A DNA stretch of 39,135 bases from a virus. Under the pieces are notes generated by a model. The model saw only the letters and a list, made by a program, of their open reading frames with translations. It searched no databases and was not told the origin of the DNA. This document shows positions 26,806-34,244 of this stretch, piece after piece. Where the stretch lies: positions 1 to 39,135 of IMG/VR virus record IMGVR_UViG_3300044971_003486. One strand, written 5' to 3'. Position numbers and translations under genes: made by a program. Each line of letters begins with the position of its first letter. The stretch's first letter is position 1.

Positions 26806-28329
26806 ATGCTTAAATTTATAGTATCTGACGATCATCAATGGCTTGTTTTAACGCAGTCTCCTGACGAGGTTGAGAAGAAACAGATTGAGATATCGATGAC
26901 TAAGAAAATACACAATCACTTTTTCCATCCTTTGGTCAAGAAAAAAATATGGGACGGTAATGTCTGTTTCATAGAAAAGAAAGGACCATTCTGGAGGGTT
27001 CCTATAGGATTGTGGAGAGAATTAATGCAGATAGGTGAGGAGTATAAAATAGAGATAGAGATAGACGGGCTAGCAAATATCATCAACCAGAAATTGACAT
27101 TAGAAGAATTTACGGAGTGGTCTAATGAATTTTTTGATGATGCAGATAAAAAGCCCAGAGATTACCAGATAGAAACTGCATGGAAGATTATAAAATATAG
27201 ATATTCTGTTTCAGAGGTAGCTACTTCCTCAGGAAAGACTCTTATATCCTTTATGATATTCGCTTATTTGAAAAGCCAGGGCCTCATTAGGAAGTATATG
27301 ATGATAGCACCTAATACTAACCTTGTCATACAGGCAAGCGAGGATTTTGATGACTATGGCCTACAGAAACTTGGGGTTAAAATACAACAGATTGGAGCAG
27401 GCAATAAATTAAGACCGGGATGTGATCTGATAATAGGTACATTCCAGTCCCTAGTGAAACAGGAAGCTGAATTTTTTGAGGAAGTTGATGCTGTATTCGT
27501 GGACGAAGCACACCATACCAATTCAATGTCCATTAAGAAGATAGTAGCAAAATGCATGCATTCCCAATGGAGATATGGACTTACCGGTACTTTAACAAAA
27601 AGAGGAACAGCGGACTATTTAACCATACAGCAGTTTCTTGGTCCATTGGTTGTTGAGATACCACCTAGCTTCCTTTTTGAAAATAATTACGCAACCCCGA
27701 TATCAATAAAGGTTGTTATTCTAGATTGGCTCGAGCAGGAATATAAGGACAAGCTATCCGAATTGAAGCTAAATCACGGTAATATAGAGGGAACAGAGAT
27801 TTACAACGTTGAGAGGAGGATGGTTGTTGAATCCAAGAAGAGGATCAACTATATTGTTGACTTTATATCGAAAATTTCCAAGAATTCGCTAGTACTGTTT
27901 CAGTCTGTGAAGGACGAATATGGCAAACAAATATTCAATCTAATAAGAGATAAGAATAACGATAAGGAAGTTTTTTATGTTGATGGTGACACCGACGAGA
28001 ATTTAAGGGAAGAGTATAAATCAAGAATGAGCTTCGGCGAGAATAGAATCTTGATAGCAACATATGGAACATTTGCGACGGGAATTTCTATTAACAACCT
28101 GCACAATATCTTTCTTGTTGAATCGTACAAGAGCGAGGTTTTAATCAAGCAAAGCTTGGGAAGGGGAATGAGAAAAATGGAGGGAAAGGATAAAGTTAAT
28201 GTGATAGACTTTGTTGATGATTTCAGTAGTCCCAAATATCAGAATTATCTAATGAAGCACAGTCTTGTTAGAATCGAGATCTATAAAAGGGAAGGATTTT
28301 CTTATAAAGTATTCAAGGTTAAGCTTTAG
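26806..28329 (+). CDS. uvsW: UvsW-like superfamily 2 helicase
   Basis: At 507 aa it matches T4 UvsW (503 aa), an ATP-dependent helicase that remodels branched DNA and R-loops and helps switch from origin- to recombination-dependent replication. Motif I is ATSSGKT at about residues 138-145. Motif II is DEAHH at about 232-236. Motif III is GLTGT. Motifs V and VI are IATYGTFATGISINN and QSLGRGMRKMEG. The N-terminal 110 residues form the small domain seen in UvsW. It follows UvsY with a two-base gap. A GATATATA element lies 12 bases after the stop, so a new unit probably starts there. Confidence 0.9.
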   Translation: MLKFIVSDDHQWLVLTQSPDEVEKKQIEISMTKKIHNHFFHPLVKKKIWDGNVCFIEKKGPFWRVPIGLWRELMQIGEEYKIEIEIDGLANIINQKLTLEEFTEWSNEFFDDADKKPRDYQIETAWKIIKYRYSVSEVATSSGKTLISFMIFAYLKSQGLIRKYMMIAPNTNLVIQASEDFDDYGLQKLGVKIQQIGAGNKLRPGCDLIIGTFQSLVKQEAEFFEEVDAVFVDEAHHTNSMSIKKIVAKCMHSQWRYGLTGTLTKRGTADYLTIQQFLGPLVVEIPPSFLFENNYATPISIKVVILDWLEQEYKDKLSELKLNHGNIEGTEIYNVERRMVVESKKRINYIVDFISKISKNSLVLFQSVKDEYGKQIFNLIRDKNNDKEVFYVDGDTDENLREEYKSRMSFGENRILIATYGTFATGISINNLHNIFLVESYKSEVLIKQSLGRGMRKMEGKDKVNVIDFVDDFSSPKYQNYLMKHSLVRIEIYKREGFSYKVFKVKL

Positions 28330-28340
28330 CGCTAATTTTT

Positions 28341-28348
28341 GATATATA
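28341..28348 (+). promoter_or_regulatory. T-tract plus GATATATA candidate promoter
   Basis: TTTTTGATATATAG is the clearest copy of the recurring element and is almost identical to that at 34240-34253. It lies 15 bases before ATG 28364, directly after a 10-bp palindrome TTAGCGCTAA (28326-28335) at the end of uvsW. It is placed to drive the 28364-33459 cluster. Confidence 0.5.
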
Positions 28349-28363
28349 GAATAAAAATTTCTT

Positions 28364-28918
28364 ATGGGAATCAAGAATTTCGATCAATTTATAACAGAGG
28401 ATAGAAGATACTATAGCTCAGATCGTGGATATGGACCTTTAAAGGGAAAACTTTCCGTTTTCAAAGACAGAGAAAGATCTAGCAATATTGGAAACTGGTT
28501 AGAGGATATAAAGGGAAGGGTTAAGAGCGATATGGATCTTAGAAAGGATAGACCAGGAAAAACTAAAAATCTAGGGGATCCTTTGAGAGTTTTAGGTTCA
28601 ATATCTGGTTTTCTTCTTAATTTAGGAGCTGGAGTTAGTGATGCTCTTTTCGGTGACACTAAAAAAGGGGAAGGCTATAAAAAGAGAAGCAAAGAGGATT
28701 TAGACAGATGGGAAAGAAAAACATTTAGTGGAGATCAAAAAAAAGTTACAGATAAGGATGCTGCTAGTTTTTACATGAATGGTGTGGAAAGAGGCAAGAA
28801 AATTTTCGGTAAAGACTTCGATCCAGACAAGCCAAAGACCGAGGAAGAGAAAAGATATGCTGAGGATCTATACGATGCAACATCGAGATATTACGGTAGA
28901 ATAAATCAAAAGAGATAA
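28364..28918 (+). CDS. Putative encapsidated protein with capsid-targeting-like N-terminus, 184 aa
   Basis: The N-terminus MGIKNFDQFITE is strikingly like the capsid-targeting peptide of T4 internal proteins (MKTYQEF plus I-A/T-E), and I-T-E at residues 10-12 fits the I/L-X-E cleavage rule of the T4 prohead protease. The rest is basic and charged, with a short hydrophobic stretch (LGSISGFLLNLGAGVSDALF) at about 76-95. Basic character fits a DNA-associated internal head protein. No enzymatic motif. The stop overlaps the next ATG (TAATG), so it is coupled to the nucleotidyltransferase-like gene. Encapsidation is inference from the peptide. Confidence 0.55.
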   Translation: MGIKNFDQFITEDRRYYSSDRGYGPLKGKLSVFKDRERSSNIGNWLEDIKGRVKSDMDLRKDRPGKTKNLGDPLRVLGSISGFLLNLGAGVSDALFGDTKKGEGYKKRSKEDLDRWERKTFSGDQKKVTDKDAASFYMNGVERGKKIFGKDFDPDKPKTEEEKRYAEDLYDATSRYYGRINQKR

Positions 28919-29844
28919 TGAGATTAAAAAATTTCGTTGAGTTTAAGAATGTATCTGAAGGCGGGAAGGCTATTAAAAGCGCTAGACCAATCAGGCAGGA
29001 CGAAGCTATGAAAACTATAGAAAATATAAAGGAGGTTTTATTACCTCTTTTAGATCTTGATTCCTATAAAGAGGGAAAGGATTATATTTTTATAGGATCG
29101 ACGGGGAAAAAGAAAAATCCAGAGGACACGTCCGGTGATATAGATCTTGGATTTAATGGAAATTATTTTGCTACCAAGCATGGCATATCATTTAAAGGGT
29201 GCTCAAAGACTCTTATGGATATGCTAAGTCCCGAACTACCTAAAGTTCTTGGATTTGAGCCCGAAATGAATAATCTATCTGGACTGAATATACTTAGTGT
29301 AGCTTGGCCTATAGCTGGCGATGCAAATAACGGGTTTGTTCAATTAGATCTTATGCCTCTTCAAAATATGGAATGGGCGAAGTTTATCTATTATTCCCCT
29401 GATTATAGAACGGACGAAAGCCAGTGGAAATCTGCTCATAGGAATTGGCTTTTGAGTGCAGCTCTTGTTGCAAGGAGGGAGATATTGGCTAATGATGAGC
29501 AAGGTGAGGTTTTAGATTACAGAACACCTGCTTTGATCCTGCCTAGTGGTTTATACCTTCAAACTAAAAGCTTTAGAGGTAAATTAAAGCCGAGATTAAA
29601 AAATGCACAGAAGATTCAGGGAACGGAGGAATTCATAACAGACGATCCTCAGGAATTTATAAATTATGCTCTTGGACCAGGGTACAGTGAGAATGACGTC
29701 AAAACGTTCGAAAAAGTTTTATCTATAATGACTTCTCCGAATTTCAAATATAAAGAATTTCTCCCCCAGATAAAGGAGAAGTTTATACAATTACTAAATA
29801 GAACAGATTTACCAGTTCCACCTGAGACAGAAAAATTAGGTTGA
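28918..29844 (+). CDS. Nucleotidyltransferase-fold protein (Pol-beta superfamily)
   Basis: The 308-aa protein carries the NTase signature: a Gly-Ser pair (IGSTGKKK, Gly60-Ser61), then SGDIDLGF with Asp74 and Asp76, and a third acidic residue in VQLDLMPL (Asp144). These three acids bind metal in enzymes that transfer NMP groups to RNA, protein or antibiotics. The substrate cannot be read. The start MRLKNFVEFKNV resembles the targeting-like peptide of the preceding protein. It is followed after 40 bases by the ligase-NMNAT fusion, which suggests a shared nucleotide-transfer pathway. Catalysis is likely from the intact triad, but a non-enzymatic copy cannot be excluded. Confidence 0.68.
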   Translation: MRLKNFVEFKNVSEGGKAIKSARPIRQDEAMKTIENIKEVLLPLLDLDSYKEGKDYIFIGSTGKKKNPEDTSGDIDLGFNGNYFATKHGISFKGCSKTLMDMLSPELPKVLGFEPEMNNLSGLNILSVAWPIAGDANNGFVQLDLMPLQNMEWAKFIYYSPDYRTDESQWKSAHRNWLLSAALVARREILANDEQGEVLDYRTPALILPSGLYLQTKSFRGKLKPRLKNAQKIQGTEEFITDDPQEFINYALGPGYSENDVKTFEKVLSIMTSPNFKYKEFLPQIKEKFIQLLNRTDLPVPPETEKLG

Positions 29845-29854
29845 AACAAAAGTA

Positions 29855-29871
29855 AATTTTAAGTTAAAATT
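29855..29871 (+). promoter_or_regulatory. 17-base AT-rich palindrome before the ligase-NMNAT gene
   Basis: AATTTTAA-G-TTAAAATT is a perfect inverted repeat with 8-base arms around one central G, in the 40-base gap before ATG 29885. A repressor-type operator is conceivable, but the sequence is AT-only and may be chance. Confidence 0.25.
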
Positions 29872-29884
29872 AAAAAGCGAATTT

Positions 29885-31825
29885 ATGTCGAGTATTTCCC
29901 ATCTACAGGATCTTTACCACAAAAAAGGGAACGAGTTTATCAACAATCTCTTTAGCTCCTTCGTGACAGTGAACGAAAAGATGGACGGTTCTGCGTTCAC
30001 ATTTGAACGCGATATCGATAATGGTAAGTTTAAGTTTTATAAAAGGGATCAAAGAAATCCCATCACGATGGTTGACAGAACCATTATGAAGTACTACGAG
30101 AAACCCATACAGTACATAGAGTCACTTCCGCCCCATATAATACAATTGATACCAAGGGGATGGAGATTTGGATTGGAATATTTCTCTTCACCGCAGCCAC
30201 TTGAGATTGCTTACGATAGAATGCCGAATAATAATCTCATTCTTTCATACGTCCATAAATTGGATAACGGTAGAGCAAAGTCAACTATACAGAGTAAAGA
30301 GGATCTAGATAAATGGGCTGATTTACTGGGAGTGGAAAAACCTCCTATTATTTTTCAGGGAAAATTAACAGATGGTCAAAAAAGAAGTATTCTTGAGTTT
30401 ATAAACACCCCATTCTCTGATCTTATAGAGGAATTTAGAACAAAGAGCTTTGTAGCTTACATAGTTGGTGTTTTGAACCCTAAATTGGAAAAGACAGCAT
30501 TGAATAATGATCTAGAAAAGGCAATCGAAGGTATAGTATTTAGATTTGGTTCTGATGAGGACGGTGAAGAACCGGTTTTAGCAAAAATGGTAGATCCGCT
30601 TTTCACCGAGTTGGCAAAGAGTAAATACGTTCAGAAGAAAGAAACAAAGCCTAGCGATTTCCTAGTTATAACTGTTCTAGATGTTATGAACTTCATACTA
30701 GAAAAGGGGGTTGGTAGTTTTGATTTTAAAGGGAAGACCGAAGACGAAAGATATCTTTCCTTCATCTCCGATGTGTTTGTTAAGTTCTTAGATGAGTATA
30801 AGGAGAAGTACAGCGAAACTGATTTCGAGGAACCTGAATATTTAAAGAAGGACGAGTTTAGAGTCAATAAGAAAATGGTTCCAAATAGAGCTGCTCTTGC
30901 CTATATAGAAGAAGATGATGCTTTCGAATCCCTATATAAATTGATTGTTAACCAGTTTAGAAAAATAAAAAAGAGAGCTGGTGGAATAATAAACCAGGAT
31001 TTTATAGATCAGTTCAATTCAGTCGTGAAGGAGATAGAAGAAGCTATTTCCGAAAAGGAGACTAAGAAAATAAACGAATCTGAGATACCTTCTTTTAATG
31101 ATTTTAAATCTAAATTTAGAAAGAAAGTGGAGTATGTCACCGAGGAATCAGATAACGAGTCTGAAGAACCCCAACCATACGGCGAAACTTTCTCGCAATT
31201 CATATCAGATCTTGAGCATATAGACACAAAGGAAGTTAAAAATGTAGCTCCGCTAGAAGAGGATTCTAATAAAGATGAATTAAAGCCAATTAATATTATC
31301 GTTGGCAGATTCCAACCTTTCCATAAAGGTCACTTAGCAATGGCGAAAGAGCTAAAAGAGGAAAATGATTTGCCATCTATAGCTATTGTAGTCTACCCTG
31401 GCCACAATAAATCTGGCAAATCCCCATTCGACGAGAATGTTATAAAGACTTACATGGAGTCTGTTGTTAGGGAATACCCGGATTTGCTGAGTGGATTTCT
31501 AATTGTCAATAAAGGTCTTTTAGGTATTATAGCTGGGGAGGTTAGAAATATAGGCTATAGAATAGAGTTAATAGGAGCGGGTGAAGATAGAGTTGATGAC
31601 TATAACAAGCAAGTAGATTACCTGGTTAAAGCGGGCAAGGAATTTCCAACCACTACAAAGATTTTTAAAACTAAAAGAATAGCTAGCTCAAGTGAGGTAA
31701 GAGATAAACTCAAGAATGAGGATTTCACAGCATTTAAGAAGTTAGTACCACCTTGCGTCGCTTCATTATACGCAACCCTTGTTTCTGGGGTACATAACGG
31801 ATTAAAACAAAGTTCTAAAAAGTAA
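29885..31825 (+). CDS. Fusion: ATP-dependent polynucleotide ligase plus NMN-adenylyltransferase-like domain
   Basis: The 646-aa protein has two nucleotidyl-transfer domains. N-terminal half, ligase motifs: motif I EKMDGSAF with Lys32 as the likely AMP-accepting lysine; RFGLEYF near 95 as motif III; EGIVFRFG (Glu215) as motif IV; LAKMVDP (Lys234) as motif V. This order fits RNA ligases of the Rnl2 type better than DNA ligases. C-terminal half: IIVGRFQPFHKGHLAMAKEL at about 471-490 is the HxGH motif of NMNAT/NadM/NadR-type adenylyltransferases, and IASSSEVRDKL near 599 is the matching ISSSxxR motif. The linker (395-465) is acidic and holds two targeting-like motifs (PSFNDFKSKF, ETFSQFISDLE). 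A cytidylyltransferase activity is an alternative for the second domain. Confidence 0.75.
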   Translation: MSSISHLQDLYHKKGNEFINNLFSSFVTVNEKMDGSAFTFERDIDNGKFKFYKRDQRNPITMVDRTIMKYYEKPIQYIESLPPHIIQLIPRGWRFGLEYFSSPQPLEIAYDRMPNNNLILSYVHKLDNGRAKSTIQSKEDLDKWADLLGVEKPPIIFQGKLTDGQKRSILEFINTPFSDLIEEFRTKSFVAYIVGVLNPKLEKTALNNDLEKAIEGIVFRFGSDEDGEEPVLAKMVDPLFTELAKSKYVQKKETKPSDFLVITVLDVMNFILEKGVGSFDFKGKTEDERYLSFISDVFVKFLDEYKEKYSETDFEEPEYLKKDEFRVNKKMVPNRAALAYIEEDDAFESLYKLIVNQFRKIKKRAGGIINQDFIDQFNSVVKEIEEAISEKETKKINESEIPSFNDFKSKFRKKVEYVTEESDNESEEPQPYGETFSQFISDLEHIDTKEVKNVAPLEEDSNKDELKPINIIVGRFQPFHKGHLAMAKELKEENDLPSIAIVVYPGHNKSGKSPFDENVIKTYMESVVREYPDLLSGFLIVNKGLLGIIAGEVRNIGYRIELIGAGEDRVDDYNKQVDYLVKAGKEFPTTTKIFKTKRIASSSEVRDKLKNEDFTAFKKLVPPCVASLYATLVSGVHNGLKQSSKK

Positions 31826-31829
31826 CTGA

Positions 31830-32915
31830 ATGCAGGTTTCAAAAGGAAAACCTAAAAAATCAGAAACGCCGGAGGATATAGTTGCTTTAGAAATAGAGCA
31901 ATGTAAATCTATTCTTGGTTCCATGTCCGATAGATTGGAGAAATTTGATTTATCCGGTGTAGACGAAGCCGGGCTCAGAAAGCTGAAAAAACTAATAAAG
32001 AATATAAAAAGCTCTTCCTCTCTTGTAGATATTATACACGATAATAATAAGAGATCTAGCCAGATTATAGAAACACTATATAAAGTATTCTTTAGCAGGT
32101 CTAACGAGGATTCGCGTATTATGTTCAGAAAGGGATACGTTGAGGATTTCTACATTAATCTAGATCCTGCTACCTTAGATACCATAGAGAAAAGATTCAT
32201 TAAAAAACAGCCAATCAAGGGGTCTATAAGTTTCTCCGATGCTGTAAAGAACGGTACAACTGATATAGGATGGATTGATAGTTTTAATGGAATCTCTAGA
32301 AAAGACCTGAAGGAGATTTATACTATAGATGCCTACTTTCCAAGCGGTAAAAGAAGAAGAGGTAAGGGTGAAACTCTTTCTTGTCTTTCTTTTGGTGGCT
32401 TTATCAACAATGAGAGGGGAGCGGATGTTTTTATAGACGGCAATCGTGTTGAAGTAAAGTCTACTATAAGCGCATCTATTACCAGCGAGGATAATCTGGT
32501 ATCCCCTAAGATTAAGCAGTTTATAGATCTGTCATATAGGATAAGTGGCAAATCAAAAAAGAAGGAGAAAACATACGGTAAGAGATCCCTGAATCTTCTC
32601 ATAGCTAAGATAAAATCTAGTCAAGTAAAGGCAAACGAGTTCTGGAAGAGATTTCACCAGATAGTTGGATTTAGGACCGACCGTGATCCGGATAAGATAG
32701 TTCCAATATTAATATGTCATCAGATAGAGCATTACTCTAAGCCAGAGAACTTTAACACGATGATAATCTATAGTGAGAATACAGGGGGATTTCCAGATGC
32801 CCTTTCCGTTCTAGTGAAGAATGAATCATTTGTAAACGATCGAAACATAGAGATACTTAACGACTTGAATATATACTTCAGGGTTTATCCCAATAAGGTA
32901 GAAATATTTTTATAA
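31830..32915 (+). CDS. PD-(D/E)XK nuclease-like protein
   Basis: The 361-aa protein has a likely metal-dependent nuclease site: GKGETLSC (Glu181), then GADVFIDGNRVEVKST with Asp199 and Glu208-X-Lys210. A strand carrying Asp followed by Glu-X-Lys is the core of the PD-(D/E)XK fold of restriction and repair nucleases. The first 160 residues are helical and charged, possibly a binding domain; the C-terminal part is alpha/beta (IVPILICHQIEHY). The gene starts four bases after the ligase-NMNAT stop. Nuclease plus ligase plus nucleotidyltransferase suggests cleavage and repair of a nucleic-acid end. DNA or RNA as substrate is unknown. No partner methylase is seen. Confidence 0.6.
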   Translation: MQVSKGKPKKSETPEDIVALEIEQCKSILGSMSDRLEKFDLSGVDEAGLRKLKKLIKNIKSSSSLVDIIHDNNKRSSQIIETLYKVFFSRSNEDSRIMFRKGYVEDFYINLDPATLDTIEKRFIKKQPIKGSISFSDAVKNGTTDIGWIDSFNGISRKDLKEIYTIDAYFPSGKRRRGKGETLSCLSFGGFINNERGADVFIDGNRVEVKSTISASITSEDNLVSPKIKQFIDLSYRISGKSKKKEKTYGKRSLNLLIAKIKSSQVKANEFWKRFHQIVGFRTDRDPDKIVPILICHQIEHYSKPENFNTMIIYSENTGGFPDALSVLVKNESFVNDRNIEILNDLNIYFRVYPNKVEIFL

Positions 32916-32916
32916 A

Positions 32917-33459
32917 ATGGCTTCAATTAAAAAATTTAATGAATTCTTAGAATCTGTTTTCGAGTCCGATGGATTTGGAACAAAACCCTTTCTTTTAAGG
33001 AAAGAAAAGGACATCTTTAACTATCTCTTCTACATAGACACAGGAGAGGAAGGAAAACAAGATGCCTTTAGACTTATGATTGGTAAATACTCAAGCCATC
33101 AGGTTATAGATCAGCCTAAGAACTCATATTGCGTGCTTAGCGTTAATAAGCTATCATCCGAACAACTAGAGGATATATCGGTAACCAAAGCTGATTTGCC
33201 ACCTACGACATCCTCAGAGTTTAAAATGTCGGAAAGCGAGGTATCTAGACTATTCGAAACCATTTCTAAATGTATTTTGGATTATCTGGAGTATAATGCT
33301 AAAGTATCTAAGATTTACGACGAGATACAGGATAATCTAGTTTTCTCCGGTGAAGGCACCTATATGGAATTTATGAAATCTATAATTATTTCATATTTAG
33401 GCGAAGATTGGAGTGTACAGGAGGGAGTTGATAAAAATTCAATTTTAATCTCCAGATAA
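32917..33459 (+). CDS. Hypothetical protein with targeting-like N-terminus, 180 aa
   Basis: Not recognised. The N-terminus MASIKKFNEFLESVFES fits the (I/L)KxFxxF(I/L)xE pattern shared by several nearby proteins. A beta-rich region follows (FNYLFYIDTG, FRLMIGKYSSHQV, SYCVLSV), then a helical C-terminal half (VSRLFETISKCILDYLEY). The gene begins one base after the nuclease-like stop, so it is the last gene of the 28364-33459 run. A partner or inhibitor of the nuclease, or an encapsidated protein, are possible roles; nothing in the sequence decides. Confidence 0.6.
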   Translation: MASIKKFNEFLESVFESDGFGTKPFLLRKEKDIFNYLFYIDTGEEGKQDAFRLMIGKYSSHQVIDQPKNSYCVLSVNKLSSEQLEDISVTKADLPPTTSSEFKMSESEVSRLFETISKCILDYLEYNAKVSKIYDEIQDNLVFSGEGTYMEFMKSIIISYLGEDWSVQEGVDKNSILISR

Positions 33460-33482
33460 TTGAAACTTTTTTAAGTAATTTT

Positions 33483-33490
33483 CATATAAA
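33483..33490 (+). promoter_or_regulatory. CATATAAA candidate promoter before the histone-like gene
   Basis: TTTTCATATAAACTAATAAA lies 21-40 bases before ATG 33512, in the gap after the 180-aa gene. It resembles both the recurring GATATATA element and the T4 late TATAAATA. Evidence is positional. Confidence 0.3.
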
Positions 33491-33511
33491 CTAATAAATA
33501 AATTAAAAACA

Positions 33512-33688
33512 ATGGAAAAATTCGAACAAATCAAAGCTCTTCTTGAAGGAGTACAAGGCGACATTGAAAAATTCTACAGCAAGGGGAATTCAAGCGCAGG
33601 AACAAGAGTTAGACAAGCCATGCAAGAGCTTAAGAAATTAGCTCAGGATTTGAGAGTGGATGTTCAAGATAAAAAGAACGCTGCTTAA
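33512..33688 (+). CDS. Histone H1-like (Hc1-family) DNA-binding protein, 58 aa
   Basis: A 58-aa frame from ATG 33512 to TAA 33686-33688. It is helical and matches the pattern of the Bacteroidota histone H1-like (Hc1) proteins: an N-terminal helix (MEKFEQIKALLEGVQGDIEK), then the core YSKGNSSAGTRVRQAMQELK, in which K-GN-xAG-R-R-A--EL is typical, then LAQDLRVDVQDKK. Cellular relatives carry a longer Lys/Ala-rich tail; this copy ends after the core. It probably binds DNA and may compact phage or host DNA. It has its own candidate promoter and a strong terminator directly after it, so it is likely a separate, well-expressed unit. Confidence 0.78.
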   Translation: MEKFEQIKALLEGVQGDIEKFYSKGNSSAGTRVRQAMQELKKLAQDLRVDVQDKKNAA

Positions 33689-33706
33689 TCTCTAGGACAA
33701 ATTATT

Positions 33707-33735
33707 AAAAATGGGATCTTTAGGGTCCCATTTTT
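33707..33735 (+). terminator. Intrinsic terminator after the histone-like gene
   Basis: AAAAATGGGA at 33707-33716 pairs perfectly with TCCCATTTTT at 33726-33735, with a nine-base loop and a T-rich end. It lies 18 bases after the stop of the 58-aa gene and ends this short unit. Confidence 0.85.
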
Positions 33736-33744
33736 ATTTAAAGT

Positions 33745-33755
33745 GAATATATAAA
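33745..33755 (+). promoter_or_regulatory. GAATATATAAA candidate promoter
   Basis: GTGAATATATAAAC follows the terminator at once and lies 19 bases before ATG 33775. A promoter is needed here because transcription should stop at 33735; the element is a variant of the recurring GATATATA motif. Confidence 0.42.
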
Positions 33756-33774
33756 CTATCTAAAACAAATTAAA

Positions 33775-33981
33775 ATGAGTTACTACTTAGCAAAAGTAAA
33801 TTTTGAAACCGGTGAAGTTAGCAGAAAGGGTGAGCCGGTTGTTAGAAAATCTGAATTTTTAGTAGCAGCAGAATCCGTTATTGAAGCGGAGACTAAAGTT
33901 GCTGAATATATGAAAGGCACTATGATGTCTTTTGAGACTGTGCAGATCGCAAAGACAAGGATCGAAGCAGTCGTAAATTAA
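33775..33981 (+). CDS. DUF4494-like small protein, 68 aa
   Basis: The sequence starts with YYLAKVNFETGEVSRKGEPV, followed by KSEFLVAAESVIEAETKVAE. This fits the plan of DUF4494 proteins of Bacteroidota and their phages: a first beta hairpin, then a LVDA-type strand and an EAE helix. The C-terminal strand is VQIAKTRIEAVV. Function of the family is unknown. It has its own promoter-like element between the upstream terminator and ATG 33775. The assignment is a pattern match by eye; if right, it supports a Bacteroidota host. Confidence 0.6.
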   Translation: MSYYLAKVNFETGEVSRKGEPVVRKSEFLVAAESVIEAETKVAEYMKGTMMSFETVQIAKTRIEAVVN

Positions 33982-34003
33982 AAAGAAGAATTGATTTAAT
34001 TAA

Positions 34004-34231
34004 ATGGCTGAAACATCTTTTTATGCACCCCCGCAATCACCTATTGCAATACAACCTGGTGACAAGGGATTCGAGACTGTTGGAAAGGGATACAATAGAT
34101 TCCTCTGGACTTTTTCAGATTGGAAAAAGAAAAAGAAGAAGATAATAAATCCGGATACAAACTGGACCTTGTCTTCTAAACCAATCACTCAGAAGGAGTG
34201 GGAAAAGAAAAAGAAGGACTTATATTTATAA
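34004..34231 (+). CDS. Lys/Trp-rich hypothetical protein, 75 aa
   Basis: Not recognised. The N-terminal half is Pro/Gly-rich and polar (FYAPPQSPIAIQPGDKGF). The C-terminal half is very basic with several Trp (WTFSDWKKKKKKIINP, WEKKKKDLYL). It could bind nucleic acid or pack with DNA in the head. The 3' end contains a small palindrome (CTTATATTTATAAG, 34219-34232). The next gene has its own GATATATA element. ATG 34004 has an A-rich leader. Confidence 0.6.
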   Translation: MAETSFYAPPQSPIAIQPGDKGFETVGKGYNRFLWTFSDWKKKKKKIINPDTNWTLSSKPITQKEWEKKKKDLYL

Positions 34232-34244
34232 GCCTTTCCTTTTT

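Noticed and set aside
28326-28335. Palindrome TTAGCGCTAA at the uvsW stop as a terminator
   Set aside because: It has no loop; the T-tract behind it is better explained as part of the GATATATA element.
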